Shown here: positions 1-8,487 of the stretch, in pieces | Position numbering within the stretch: the first letter of the stretch is position 1 | How the letters are laid out: each line of letters begins with the position of its first letter | NCBI GenBank assembly: GCA_046728115.1 | Contig: JBKPDW010000170.1 | Span: 1-18,634, forward strand | Length of the DNA stretch: 18,634 nucleotides | Direction of reading: 5' to 3' | Source: CAVSWN01 sp046728115 | GTDB lineage: Bacteria > Acidobacteriota > Vicinamibacteria > Vicinamibacterales > CAVVIG01 | Notes under the pieces: generated by a model | Seen by the model: only the letters and a program-made list of their open reading frames with translations | Told to the model about the DNA's origin: nothing | Databases searched by the model: none | Translations under genes and position numbers: made by a program

Positions 1-363
1 GTCCAGGACATCCAGCGTGCCATCGGATCCGATGACGGCGGCCGTCGGCAGTGCGTGCGTCCCTATGCCGGGCCCGATCTCCAAAATGTGTTCACCCTTG
101 GCTGGCTCGAGTAGTCGCACCAGTTGGTTCGGTGACTGAAACGGACGCGGAAGACGAAGAAACGAGCGCAGGAAGAACGGAAACACGATTGGCGTGCGGC
201 GGTTCCAGACTCGGGCCGCGAACCAGAAAGTCGCTGTCGCGATCATTCCGACGATCGCCCATTGGACCTCGCCGAAAACAAGGGCCACGATTGAGACGAG
301 CGCCGTACAAAGACTCGCGATGAACGGCCAGACCCGGGGCGGCAGCTGTGACGAGGCGCGCAC
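1..363 (-). CDS. Membrane-anchored class I SAM-dependent methyltransferase (3' part outside window)
   Basis: This is the N-terminal 121 residues of a protein that continues past the left edge. The first part has hydrophobic stretches typical of membrane segments (FIASLCTALVSIVALVF, then AIVGMIATATFWFAA). A basic, Pro-rich linker and the segment QLVRLLEPAKGEHILEIGPG follow. HILEIGPGIGTHAL is the glycine-rich SAM-binding motif I of Rossmann-fold methyltransferases, and GTLDVLD fits the acidic end of strand 2. A GTG at 363-361 is the only early start; it lies one base after the stop of the upstream gene (365), so translation is probably coupled. The substrate is unknown because the C-terminal domain is missing. 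A membrane-bound enzyme acting on lipids or small molecules is a guess from the N-terminal helices. The methyltransferase call is strong and the exact start moderate. Confidence 0.8.
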   Translation of the reverse strand, partial: MRASSQLPPRVWPFIASLCTALVSIVALVFGEVQWAIVGMIATATFWFAARVWNRRTPIVFPFFLRSFLRLPRPFQSPNQLVRLLEPAKGEHILEIGPGIGTHALPTAAVIGSDGTLDVLD

Positions 364-364
364 G

Positions 365-802
365 TTATCCCGCAGCGCGCGTCGAGTGCGGCAGCGCGTC
401 CTGGATCAAGGCCTCGGCGGAGATGATCGTGGGCGAATGCCCTTGCGAGAATCCGACCGGTGGGCCTTCGATCCGGTGCGTGTGGATGCGAACGCCCTGG
501 ATGTGTTGGAACGGCACGATCTCGATCACCATTCCTGCTGGATGACTGGTGGTGTCGTGCACGGCCAGGACGACCCAGCGCGCAGACACACCGACGATGT
601 GACAGGGGTCCAGGATCATTGCGTTATCGAGCCGGATTTGCACGAGCGGCAGGTGCTCTTTCGGATCGGGGCAGTGGTCGCGCACGAACCGTCCGAGATG
701 TCCCAAGAAGAAGCTCGGGCCGAATGTGCACGTGCGGTCAACCGCGATCAACGCCGCGGCTTCGGATCGTTCCAATTCCTTTACGTCAGACGCTTCAGAC
801 AT
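365..802 (-). CDS. Conserved-looking hypothetical protein, 145 aa
   Basis: I do not recognise this family. The reading frame opens farther upstream, but the start is placed at the ATG at 802-800 because GAGGAG lies just 5' of it. That ATG overlaps the stop of the upstream P-loop NTPase gene (ATGTCTGA, 8 bases), a sign of translational coupling. The protein is soluble, with no signal peptide. Residues about 53-106 (VQIRLDNAMI through PFQHIQGVRI) alternate hydrophobic and polar residues like a small beta-barrel, loosely recalling Sm-like folds; this is a weak visual impression. Cysteines are at 25, 44 and 67. It sits between an NTPase gene and a methyltransferase gene and is probably co-transcribed with both. 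No function can be assigned. Confidence 0.75.
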   Translation of the reverse strand: MSEASDVKELERSEAAALIAVDRTCTFGPSFFLGHLGRFVRDHCPDPKEHLPLVQIRLDNAMILDPCHIVGVSARWVVLAVHDTTSHPAGMVIEIVPFQHIQGVRIHTHRIEGPPVGFSQGHSPTIISAEALIQDALPHSTRAAG

Positions 803-1445
803 GGTCGGTCTCCTCACGACCGTCGAGTTCAGGGATTCGGTGCTTACGGCAGCATTCCGGTAATTCGTCCCGGAGGATGTCCAACACGCGCTTGGCCTTG
901 GTAAGAAAGTCGGTCGCTGGTTCGACAATGAATCGGCGGGGGTGACGGGCCCAGGCGTCGAGCAGCCGCTGATCGACCGACGCTGCCTCGATGGCTGTTT
1001 CAACGCGCAACGGATTCGCGTGGTTATAACCCTGGTCGAACGCCGGCGTCCGGAGGTGGATGACCGCGTCGTATCGCGCGAGTTGTTCGACCAGGTTCGC
1101 GCCGACGGCAGACCACAAATCGCCTGGACCGGGCCAGTACGCGGCACCGTCGATCGTCGCGCGATCGCACAAGACGATCGCAGGGTTCTCGGCCTCCGCG
1201 GCCGCCTCGAGCTCGCGCTGGACGTAGAAGATGGCCCGCTGGGCCGCACGCAAACCCGCATCATGAGACGCTCGTGGAAACCCGCCGCCAAATACGATGC
1301 CTGCGGCTTCATGCAGCACGTACACGTGTTCGCAGAAGTGCTGGCGAACGAGCTCCAGAACCGCCGTCTTGCCGCCGCCCGGCCCGCCCGTCAAGACCAT
1401 CCGGGTGTGCACGTGCGGTCCGGTGCATTTGCATGGCAAAGACAT
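795..1445 (-). CDS. AAA_28/NadR-like P-loop ATP-binding protein
   Basis: This 216-aa soluble protein carries a clear Walker A motif, GGPGGGKT, at residues 20-27. A hydrophobic strand ending in Asp (IVLCDR, near residue 115) fits a Walker B-like position. The later segment YDAVIHLRTPAFDQGYNHAN, followed by a helical stretch and RFIVEP, matches the layout of AAA_28 proteins. These are kinase-like NTPases related to the nucleoside-kinase domain of NadR. The N-terminus CKCTGPHVH holds two Cys and two His before the P-loop, a possible metal site. The start is ATG 1445-1443, preceded by TGAGGT. The gene begins 25 bases after the Cys-rich protein gene and overlaps the next gene by 8 bases. The fold call is confident; the phosphate acceptor is unknown. 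Confidence 0.87.
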   Translation of the reverse strand: MSLPCKCTGPHVHTRMVLTGGPGGGKTAVLELVRQHFCEHVYVLHEAAGIVFGGGFPRASHDAGLRAAQRAIFYVQRELEAAAEAENPAIVLCDRATIDGAAYWPGPGDLWSAVGANLVEQLARYDAVIHLRTPAFDQGYNHANPLRVETAIEAASVDQRLLDAWARHPRRFIVEPATDFLTKAKRVLDILRDELPECCRKHRIPELDGREETDHV

Positions 1446-1470
1446 ACGACCTCAAACGTGCAGCGTGCAC

Positions 1471-1977
1471 TTAGACATCGTGCTCAAACGTTACAGCCTC
1501 GTGCTGTAGCCTTAGTGCCAGTTCTTTGAGCGTCTTCAGATGACTGGCGCGGCAGTCGGCCTTGAAACGCTCAGCCGCCACGACCAGGTCCGCAAACATG
1601 CGAACCAGTTCGGCGATGTGCCATTCGATCTCGCTTCCGCGCTTCTCGAGATCGTGCGCCGCGGTGCGATTCAGGATTTCTTTCACGACAGGAAAAAACC
1701 GAAACGTGTCGACCGTCAGCAGATCGATCCCATCGCGAAGGCGCTCCAGCTGTTCCTCGCAATCGTCACAGGCAGGCACGCGTTCAACTGCGATGTGATT
1801 GCAGCAGGGGCATGTGCCTTTCAGATGCGCCGCTCCGTGGCCGCACTCGCACTCGTCCGGCAGCTCGGCGAGGCTGCGGCAGAGCGTCCGAATGTCGTCC
1901 AATATGTCGCGCCAGCCACCGAGCAGCCGGTGGCGTCGACGTTCCAGCGATTCACGTTCGAAAACGAGAGCGGTCAT
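1471..1977 (-). CDS. Cys-rich zinc-ribbon-like hypothetical protein, 168 aa
   Basis: No known family is recognised. A central Cys-rich region (residues about 43-73) reads CECGH, then CPCCNH, then CDDC, giving pairs of CxC/CxxC knuckles able to hold one or two zinc or similar metal ions. It is flanked by mostly helical, charged segments (residues 5-40 and 75-165) that could form a helical bundle or coiled coil. There is no signal peptide, so it is probably cytoplasmic. The start at ATG 1977-1975 is backed by a strong ribosome binding site (GGAGGT, 6 bases upstream). It lies 65 bases after the efflux-operon gene at 2043 and 25 bases before the P-loop NTPase gene, on the same strand. A metal-binding or structural zinc role is inference. 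Confidence 0.78.
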   Translation of the reverse strand: MTALVFERESLERRRHRLLGGWRDILDDIRTLCRSLAELPDECECGHGAAHLKGTCPCCNHIAVERVPACDDCEEQLERLRDGIDLLTVDTFRFFPVVKEILNRTAAHDLEKRGSEIEWHIAELVRMFADLVVAAERFKADCRASHLKTLKELALRLQHEAVTFEHDV

Positions 1978-2042
1978 AATGCACCTCCAACGACCGCCGC
2001 AGGTGCGGAAGCACCCATATCACATGACGGGGTCTCCCTCGA

Positions 2043-2375
2043 TCACTTCGTACCTTCGATGCGCTCCACCTTGAGAACATTCGTCTTCGTATGAAGCACT
2101 CCGGCGACCGTGACCTTCTGACTCGCGAACCGCGCCGGCGTCGCTTGATCGCTGAGCCTGTACACCTTGGCGCCATCAAGCAGCGCGTACTGAAACGTCT
2201 TCGCGTCGCCGACGCAGTCCTTGACGCACTTCGAGTCTGGTGTCACCTTCATCGGTTTGTGGTCGGCCGCGCACATCGTGTCGGTGATGACGCCGACATA
2301 CGTCTTCGTCTCTTCGGCAAAGGCGAGCGACGAAGCGCCGATCACCAGTAACAACACACCTGCAGCGATTCTCAT
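2043..2375 (-). CDS. Secreted DUF5818-like protein
   Basis: This 110-aa protein has a typical signal peptide (MRIAAGVLLLVIGASSLAFA, cleavage expected near residue 20). The mature domain begins TYVGVITDTMCAADH and continues with KCVKDC, YALLDGAKVYRLSDQ and a KVTVAGVL strand. This pattern of a small beta-barrel with conserved Cys35, His39, Cys50 and Cys54 is what I associate with DUF5818 proteins, common in Acidobacteriota. The ligands could bind metal or form a disulfide. The ATG at 2375-2373 overlaps the stop of the RND pump gene as ATGA and has AAGGAGAG upstream, so the true start is here although the frame opens earlier. Co-expression with a copper/silver pump suggests a periplasmic metal-stress accessory role; this is inference. 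Confidence 0.85.
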   Translation of the reverse strand: MRIAAGVLLLVIGASSLAFAEETKTYVGVITDTMCAADHKPMKVTPDSKCVKDCVGDAKTFQYALLDGAKVYRLSDQATPARFASQKVTVAGVLHTKTNVLKVERIEGTK

Positions 2376-5300
2376 GACGACTCTCCTTGGGATGTCGGCG
2401 TGAGGGCGAGCTCGCGCTTGAGGCCGAAGTGCCATTTCCAGATTTCGTAGATAGCCGGGTAGACAACGAGCTCCAGGATGAAGGACGTGAAGATGCCGCC
2501 GATCATCGGTGCGGCGATCCGCTTCATGACGTCGGCGCCGACCCCCGCTGACCACATGATGGGCACGAGTCCCATGAACATCACGGCCACGGTCATGAAC
2601 TTCGGCCGAATTCTCTTCACGGCCCCGTGCATGATGGCGTCCCGTAGGTCGCGTGCGGATCTCAGGCGTCCTTCACGGCGGGCGTCCTCGTATGCAATAT
2701 CGAGATAGAGCAGCATGAAGACGCCGGTTTCCGCGTCGACGCCCATGAGCGCAATGAGGCCGACCCAGACGCCAATGCTCATGTTGTAGCCGAGCAGATA
2801 GAGCAGCCACACCGCGCCGACCGCTGAAAAGGGCACGGCCAGGAGGATGATGAACGTTTTGGCGAGCGAGCGGGTGTTCAGGTAAAGCAGCATCATCACG
2901 AGGAACAGTGTGACCGGCAGCACGATCTTCATGCGCGCCTTAACGCGCTCCATCGCCTCGTACTGTCCACTCCATGCGAGGGAGTACCTCGTGGGCAGCT
3001 TGACGCGCTCCGCGATCACGCGTTTCGCCTCGTTCACGTAGCTGCCGATGTCACGTCCCGCGACGTCGACGTAGACATACCCGTTCAACATGCCGTTTTC
3101 GTCGCGCAGCATCGCGGGTCCGCTGACCAGTTTCACCGTGGCCAACTGACCGATCGGGATTTGCATCCGTCCGTCCATCGCCGGCACGACGACGCGACGC
3201 AGACGGTCGAGGTCGCTGCGGTAGTCGCGGAAGTACCGCACGTTGACGCCGTACCGTTCGCGTCCTTCGATCGTCGTTGTCACGGTGTCGCCGCCGACCG
3301 CCGACATGACGACCATCTGCGCGTCGTCGATCGACAGCCCGTAGCGGGCGAGCTCGTCCCGCTTCCAGTCGAAATCGATGAAGTATCCGCCCGACGTCCG
3401 TTCGGCGAACACGCTCCGCGTGCCAAACACGGGTGGGAGCACCGATTCGATCTGCGTGCCGATGCGCTCGATCTCGTGAATGTTCGAGCCGTAGACTTTG
3501 ATGCCGACCGGCGTGCGGACGCCGGTCGTCAGCATGTCAATGCGCGCTTTGATGGGCATCGTCCAGGCGTTGGTCGTCCCCGGCAGCTTCAGCGCCTCGT
3601 TCATTTCCTGCACGAGTTGATCGGTCGAGAGGCGATCACTGGTGATGCGACGCAGCGCGGGCCGCAGCCATTGAGGCGCCCAATCAGAGTACCACGTTTC
3701 GACGAAGCGCCATTGGTCGTGCGGCTTCAGGACAATCACGGTTTCCATCATGGAGAACGGGGCGGGATCGGTGGACGTTTCCGCACGACCGGATTTGCCC
3801 ATCACCGTCTCGACTTCTGGAAACTGTTTGATGATCTTGTCTTGGGTCTGGAGTAGCCGCTGCGCTTCGCCGACCGAAATGCCGGGAAGCGTCGATGGCA
3901 TGTAGAGGAGTGTGCCTTCATCGAGCGGCGGCATGAACTCGGATCCGAGCCGTTCGAAGATCGGCACCGTCAGGGTAACGGTCGCGACGGCGGCGGCCAG
4001 CACGAACCATTTCCAGCGGAGCGACCAGGCGCAGATCGGCTCGTACACCCGAATCAGGATGCGGCTGACTGGATGGGTCTCTTCCGAATGAATCTTCCCG
4101 ACCAGGACGGCACTGGTCGCACGCGCCAGCCACGTGGGCCGGAACGAGAAGTTCTGCATGCGCGTGAACAGGAGGCGCAGGGCCGGATCCAGGGTGATCG
4201 CGAGAGCCGCTGCCACGATCATCGAGAAGTTCTTCGTGTAGGCCAGCGGTTTGAAGAGCCGCCCTTCTTGCGCCTCGAGCGTCAAAACCGGGAGGAACGA
4301 CACCGCGATCACCAACAGCGCGAAAAAGCTCGGCCCGCCGACTTCCTTGACTGCATCGATGACGACCCGGTGGTAATCCTCTTTGCGACCGGTTCGTTGC
4401 CACTGCTCGAGCTTCTTGTGCGTCTGTTCGACGACCACGATCGCCGCGTCGACCATCGCGCCGACGGCGATCGCGATGCCGCCGAGCGACATGATGTTCG
4501 AGGTCAGCCCCATCATCCGCATCGGGATGAACGCGATCGCGACGGCGACCGGTATGGTGATGATCGGGATGATGGCGCTCGGGATGTGCCACAGGAACAG
4601 CAGGATGATCGCGGAGACGATCAGCAGTTCTTCAATCAGCGTCTGCTTCAGGTTCTCGATCGACCGCAGAATCAACTCCGAGCGGTCGTACGTCGTGACG
4701 ACCTTGACGCCCGGTGGCAGTGACGGCTCGAGTTCCTTGAGCTTCGCCTTCACGCGGTCGATCACGTTCAGCGCGTTCTCGGCCTCTCGCATGACGACGA
4801 TGCCGGCGACGACGTCGCCCGTTCCGTTCAAATCGGCGATGCCGCGGCGCAGGTCGGGACCGAGCGTTACGTCGCCGACGTCGCGGACACGAACCGGCAC
4901 GCCGCCCTCGCTTCGCGCTAGTACGATTTCCCCGATGTCCGCTGCGCTTTTTGCGTACCCCCGCCCACGGACCATGTACTCGGCGCCAGTCATCTCGACC
5001 AACCGCCCGCCCACGTCATTGTTCCCCTGCCGGACGGCGTCGATGACTTTGCCGATCGGAATGTTGAAGGTCCGCAGGCGATTCGGATCGACGTGGACCT
5101 GATATTGGCGGACGAATCCACCGAGCGGCGCGACCTCCGCAACACCGGGCACCGACTTCAGGTAGTAGCGGAGGTACCAGTCCTGGTAGCTCCGCAGCTC
5201 GTCGAGGCCGTGTCGCCCGGTCGTATCGACCAGCGCGTACTGAAACACCCAGCCGACACCTGTCGCATCGGGTCCCAGTTCGGTACGCACGGCTTGCGGC

Positions 5301-5659
5301 AATCGCGGGAGCACACCCGAGAGATATTCCAACGTCCGCGACCGCGCCCAGTAGATGTCGGTCCCTTCCTCGAACACGATGTACACGTAGGAGAAGCCGA
5401 AGTCCGAGAACCCGCGGACCGCTTTCACCTTCGGCGCCCCGAGCATCGCGGTGACGATCGGATACGTGACCTGGTCTTCGACGATGTCCGGACTCCGGTC
5501 CCACCGTGAGTAGACGATGACCTGCGTGTCGCTCAAGTCCGGGATCGCGTCGAGCGGTACGGTCTTCATCGACCAGACGCCCGCGACGACCGCGACCGCG
5601 ACGATCAGAAACACGACGAAGCGGTTCTTCGCCGAGAACTCGATGATGGCGTTAATCAT
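2372..5659 (-). CDS. cusA: CusA/CzcA-family heavy-metal efflux RND pump
   Basis: This inner-membrane proton/metal antiporter (1095 aa, usual family length about 1030-1100) has the RND architecture. It starts with TM1 (FVVFLIVAVAVVAGVWS), then a porter domain, a six-helix block near 340-500, a second porter loop, and the last helices at about 930-1080. GAMVDAA with Asp404 matches the proton-relay aspartate of CusA. GRAETSTDPAP followed by Met637/638, and RIDMLTTG with Met709, resemble the CusA methionine sites for Cu(I)/Ag(I), favouring monovalent metals over the Zn/Co/Cd CzcA type. Compared with E. coli CusA there is extra sequence at about 653-677. It overlaps the adaptor gene by 8 bases and the DUF5818-like gene by 4. 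The family is certain; the substrate is inferred. Confidence 0.95.
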   Translation of the reverse strand: MINAIIEFSAKNRFVVFLIVAVAVVAGVWSMKTVPLDAIPDLSDTQVIVYSRWDRSPDIVEDQVTYPIVTAMLGAPKVKAVRGFSDFGFSYVYIVFEEGTDIYWARSRTLEYLSGVLPRLPQAVRTELGPDATGVGWVFQYALVDTTGRHGLDELRSYQDWYLRYYLKSVPGVAEVAPLGGFVRQYQVHVDPNRLRTFNIPIGKVIDAVRQGNNDVGGRLVEMTGAEYMVRGRGYAKSAADIGEIVLARSEGGVPVRVRDVGDVTLGPDLRRGIADLNGTGDVVAGIVVMREAENALNVIDRVKAKLKELEPSLPPGVKVVTTYDRSELILRSIENLKQTLIEELLIVSAIILLFLWHIPSAIIPIITIPVAVAIAFIPMRMMGLTSNIMSLGGIAIAVGAMVDAAIVVVEQTHKKLEQWQRTGRKEDYHRVVIDAVKEVGGPSFFALLVIAVSFLPVLTLEAQEGRLFKPLAYTKNFSMIVAAALAITLDPALRLLFTRMQNFSFRPTWLARATSAVLVGKIHSEETHPVSRILIRVYEPICAWSLRWKWFVLAAAVATVTLTVPIFERLGSEFMPPLDEGTLLYMPSTLPGISVGEAQRLLQTQDKIIKQFPEVETVMGKSGRAETSTDPAPFSMMETVIVLKPHDQWRFVETWYSDWAPQWLRPALRRITSDRLSTDQLVQEMNEALKLPGTTNAWTMPIKARIDMLTTGVRTPVGIKVYGSNIHEIERIGTQIESVLPPVFGTRSVFAERTSGGYFIDFDWKRDELARYGLSIDDAQMVVMSAVGGDTVTTTIEGRERYGVNVRYFRDYRSDLDRLRRVVVPAMDGRMQIPIGQLATVKLVSGPAMLRDENGMLNGYVYVDVAGRDIGSYVNEAKRVIAERVKLPTRYSLAWSGQYEAMERVKARMKIVLPVTLFLVMMLLYLNTRSLAKTFIILLAVPFSAVGAVWLLYLLGYNMSIGVWVGLIALMGVDAETGVFMLLYLDIAYEDARREGRLRSARDLRDAIMHGAVKRIRPKFMTVAVMFMGLVPIMWSAGVGADVMKRIAAPMIGGIFTSFILELVVYPAIYEIWKWHFGLKRELALTPTSQGESS

Positions 5660-7139
5660 GGCGAGGTGCTCGCGGCGTTGGGGTCTTCGGTTCGGGCATG
5701 GGCATCGACGGATCCATGGGCTTCGCGTCCGGCTTCGTGGCCGGTGCGCCGCCGTGCTGATGCTGTGGGGCGCCCATGCCGCTTGCCGCTGCCTTCAGTT
5801 GGCTCTCGGAATCGATGAGGAACGTGCCGGACGACACGACGCGCTCGCCGGCGGTGAGACCGCTCGTGATCGCCACCCGATCACCAAACCGATCGCCGAC
5901 GACGACCTGGCGCGGCTCGAGATAGCCGTCGCCGAGATCGACGAACACCGTCTGCCGATCGCCGGTGTCCAGCACGGCGTCAGCGGGCACCACAAGCTGC
6001 CGTGCGCCGGCGACGCCGAACTCAACGTTCACGTACATGTCCGGCTTCATCCGCGTGCCCGGATTACTGGCGTCGAGCCGGACCCTCAGTGTGCGCGTCA
6101 TCGGGTCCACCTGCGGCTGGATGTAGGTGACCTTGGCACCGAGCGACGGAGCGTTGCCGCTTGGAAATGACACGTAGGCCGCATCGCCGACCCTGATCGA
6201 CGTGATGTCCGACTCGAACACGTCGGCCACGATCCAGATCCGGCTCAAGTCGGTGATCGTGTACAGGTCGGTGTCGGGCGTGACCTTTTGATTGGGAAAG
6301 GCTTTCCGTTCGCTGACGAAACCACCGGCGGGCGCGTAGACCGTGACGCTGTGAATCGGCTGGCCCGTCTTGAGGACCTGGTCGATCTGGTCGTCCTTGA
6401 GTTGCCACAATTCCAGACGGCGCTGGGCCGCCTCGAAGAGCGAATTTCCGTGCTCCGCGGCGGACGCCAGCGGGTTTTCCCGCATCAGGTCTCGCGCGCG
6501 CGCGGCGAGCAGGAGCTCCTGTTGGGAGGCGAGCATCTCAGGGCTGTAGATCGTCAGCATCGGTTGCCCCTGCTTGACGAAGTCGCCTGTGAAGTCGACG
6601 AATACTTGTTCGATCCACCCGTCGATCCGCGTGTGCACGTGCGCGACGCGCGTCTCGTCATAGGTGACCTTGCCCACCGACCGGATCGATCGCGCGGGCC
6701 CGCTCAGTTCGACGGTGGCGAACTTGACGCCGATCAGCTGCTGACGCTCAGGCGAGATCTTGATGGCGCCAGGCTTGGGCGACGGCGTGACTTCCGCGTA
6801 GACCGGTTCGAGCGTGTTCCCAGTCTCGGGATTGAGGCCCGGCTTATCCGCGCGATACGTCGGATTTTGTGGATCCTGGTAATACAAGACGGTGTGGCCA
6901 GTGTGTCCGCTCGTGCCGGTCGCTTCATCGGCGTAGACCGGTTCGAGCGTCATCCCGCAATCGGGCGCCACTCCCGGCTTGTCGGATTTGTAGGCCGGGT
7001 GCATGGGGTCGACGTAATAGAGCACGCGCCGTGCGGCCCCCTTTTTTTCCCCGTGTTTCGTCGCGCGAAGGATGTATCCGCCGGCGAAGGTCGCCGCGAG
7101 GAGCGCGACCGTGAGCACGAATTTCAGCAGTGTCCTCAT
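5652..7139 (-). CDS. cusB: CusB-type RND periplasmic adaptor with two heavy-metal-binding domains
   Basis: This 495-aa membrane fusion protein links the RND pump to the outer-membrane channel. Residues 1-25 form an N-terminal anchor or signal. Two tandem heavy-metal-binding domains follow. The first (about 40-69) has the canonical DPMHP and DCGM motifs. The second (about 84-115) has DPQNP and ETGN instead, losing the usual His, Cys and Met ligands. The adaptor core comes next: a beta/lipoyl region (GKVTYDETRVAHVHTRIDGW), a helical hairpin (about 200-270), a second lipoyl half (VTVYAPAGGFV) and beta-barrel domains (TRTLRVRLDASNPG). The C-terminal tail is rich in Met, His and Pro (QHQHGG, MDPSMPMPEP). 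The start ATG 7139-7137 has GAGGGG upstream and lies 6 bases after the TolC-type gene. The metal-binding modules may stand in for a separate CusF chaperone, which is absent here. Confidence 0.94.
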   Translation of the reverse strand: MRTLLKFVLTVALLAATFAGGYILRATKHGEKKGAARRVLYYVDPMHPAYKSDKPGVAPDCGMTLEPVYADEATGTSGHTGHTVLYYQDPQNPTYRADKPGLNPETGNTLEPVYAEVTPSPKPGAIKISPERQQLIGVKFATVELSGPARSIRSVGKVTYDETRVAHVHTRIDGWIEQVFVDFTGDFVKQGQPMLTIYSPEMLASQQELLLAARARDLMRENPLASAAEHGNSLFEAAQRRLELWQLKDDQIDQVLKTGQPIHSVTVYAPAGGFVSERKAFPNQKVTPDTDLYTITDLSRIWIVADVFESDITSIRVGDAAYVSFPSGNAPSLGAKVTYIQPQVDPMTRTLRVRLDASNPGTRMKPDMYVNVEFGVAGARQLVVPADAVLDTGDRQTVFVDLGDGYLEPRQVVVGDRFGDRVAITSGLTAGERVVSSGTFLIDSESQLKAAASGMGAPQHQHGGAPATKPDAKPMDPSMPMPEPKTPTPRAPRHD

Positions 7140-7145
7140 AACCCC

Positions 7146-8396
7146 TCAGTGCGCCAACATCGTGCCGGTCATTTCCTCGAGCCGGCTGACTGCGGTGTGA
7201 TAGGAGGCGAGTTCGTCGAAGTACGTCATCTCGTATTCCAGAACGGTCCCGAAGTTCGTCAGGACGGAGAGAAAGTCGACGGCGCCGGTCTGATAGCTGG
7301 CCATCGACGATTCGAGGGCCAGACGCGCCTGCGGCAGAACCGTGTCGCGATACAGCCGTGCGAGCCGGACGGACGTTGACGCCATCTGGTAGTCCTCCTG
7401 AATGCGTCCCTGGAGTCCGAGGCGAGTGCTGTCGTAGGTGGAGCGGGCCTGTTCGACGGTGTTCAGTTGCTCCGCAACGGCTGCGGCCCGCCTCGCGCGC
7501 TGCAGCGGAACCTTCACGTCGAACCGAAATTCGTACATCGGCGGCATCGCGCCCATGTAGTAGTAGCCGCCCGTTACCCCGAAGTCGGGCTTGTATTCCT
7601 TGCGCGCGGCGTCGACGGCGAGTTGTGACCGGTCGATCATGATCTGGTCGCGTTTGAGCATCGGCGCGTGCTCGTTCGCGAGTGAGACGAGCGAATCGAG
7701 CGGCGTGTCGAATGGTGTCAACAGCAGGTCGTCTGGCTGTCCGAGTGGCGTCGCGGCGGGGCGCGCGAGCAGCGCGTTGAGCTCGCCCTCGCGGGTGGCA
7801 CGCTCCTGGCCGACACGTTCCAACTGGAGTTCCAGGATGCTGAGCTGCGTTTGGGCTTTGATGACGTCCTGCTGCGCAGCCTGGCCGACCGCGTAACGGT
7901 TTTCGCTCACCTTCAGCAAGGTGTCGAGCAGATCGCGATTGCGCGTCAGCACGTCGCCGACTGCGTAGGTGTAGGCGAGCCGGTAGTACGCTTGCTTGAC
8001 GCGCGCCGTGACGCTCAGCCGTACGGCGTCGATCTGCTGCTGCTCGGCGTCGGCTTCGCGCGAGGCAATCGACGCTCTCAGCGCGAGCTTCCCTGGATAC
8101 GGCACTTCTTGGCTGACCATGAAGCCGATGTTCGACGTCGGTTCGGTGCCCAGACCGGCGCCAGGCCACGGGCGTCCGTTCGCGCTGTAACCCGGCGAGA
8201 CCATCGGATCCGGCAGACTTCGCTCCTGTGGCGGGCGCTGCCGCGCCGCGTCGTGGCGTTTCTGCGCCGCCGCGATTTCAGGATTCTTGGCGACTGCCTC
8301 CGACACAACATCGGCAAGCGGCAAGCGCGACGGCGGTTGTCCGATCGCTGCCGCCGGCAACGCAAGCATGATGAAAACACTCCAGAACACGCGCAT
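7146..8396 (-). CDS. TolC/CusC-family outer-membrane efflux protein
   Basis: This 416-aa outer-membrane channel completes the tripartite pump. A signal peptide (MRVFWSVFIMLALPAAAIGQ) is followed by two repeated OEP domains. Each has long alpha-helical stretches (for example RLSVTARVKQAYYRLAYTYA) and beta segments (DFGVTGGYYYMG, YEFRFDVKVPL). The motif VSQEVPYPGKLALR is characteristic of heavy-metal OEPs of this family, which usually read Q.iPfPGKL. The frame extends upstream to 8432, but I chose the ATG at 8396-8394 because it directly precedes the signal peptide and has TTGAGGT before it. It is 6 bases from the adaptor gene, consistent with one mRNA. Confidence 0.92.
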   Translation of the reverse strand: MRVFWSVFIMLALPAAAIGQPPSRLPLADVVSEAVAKNPEIAAAQKRHDAARQRPPQERSLPDPMVSPGYSANGRPWPGAGLGTEPTSNIGFMVSQEVPYPGKLALRASIASREADAEQQQIDAVRLSVTARVKQAYYRLAYTYAVGDVLTRNRDLLDTLLKVSENRYAVGQAAQQDVIKAQTQLSILELQLERVGQERATREGELNALLARPAATPLGQPDDLLLTPFDTPLDSLVSLANEHAPMLKRDQIMIDRSQLAVDAARKEYKPDFGVTGGYYYMGAMPPMYEFRFDVKVPLQRARRAAAVAEQLNTVEQARSTYDSTRLGLQGRIQEDYQMASTSVRLARLYRDTVLPQARLALESSMASYQTGAVDFLSVLTNFGTVLEYEMTYFDELASYHTAVSRLEEMTGTMLAH

Positions 8397-8487
8397 ATCA
8401 ACCTCAACCCAGGCCGTCCGCGTCAGTCGCACAGGCGAACAGTGACGAACGACGACTGCTGAAGGGGAATCCGAGAGAGGTCGAGGA

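Noticed and set aside
194..904. 236-codon plus-strand open frame over the left unknown genes
   Set aside because: The minus strand shows ribosome binding sites, overlapping start/stop codons and a recognisable P-loop and methyltransferase; the plus frame has none.
3161..3856. 231-codon plus-strand frame inside the RND pump
   Set aside because: Antisense to a well-conserved part of the pump; His/Asp/Arg-rich with no domain.
6288..7379. 363-codon open frame opposite the adaptor and outer-membrane genes
   Set aside because: The opposite strand encodes clear CusB and TolC families; this frame has low-complexity Arg/Val/Asp sequence typical of shadows.
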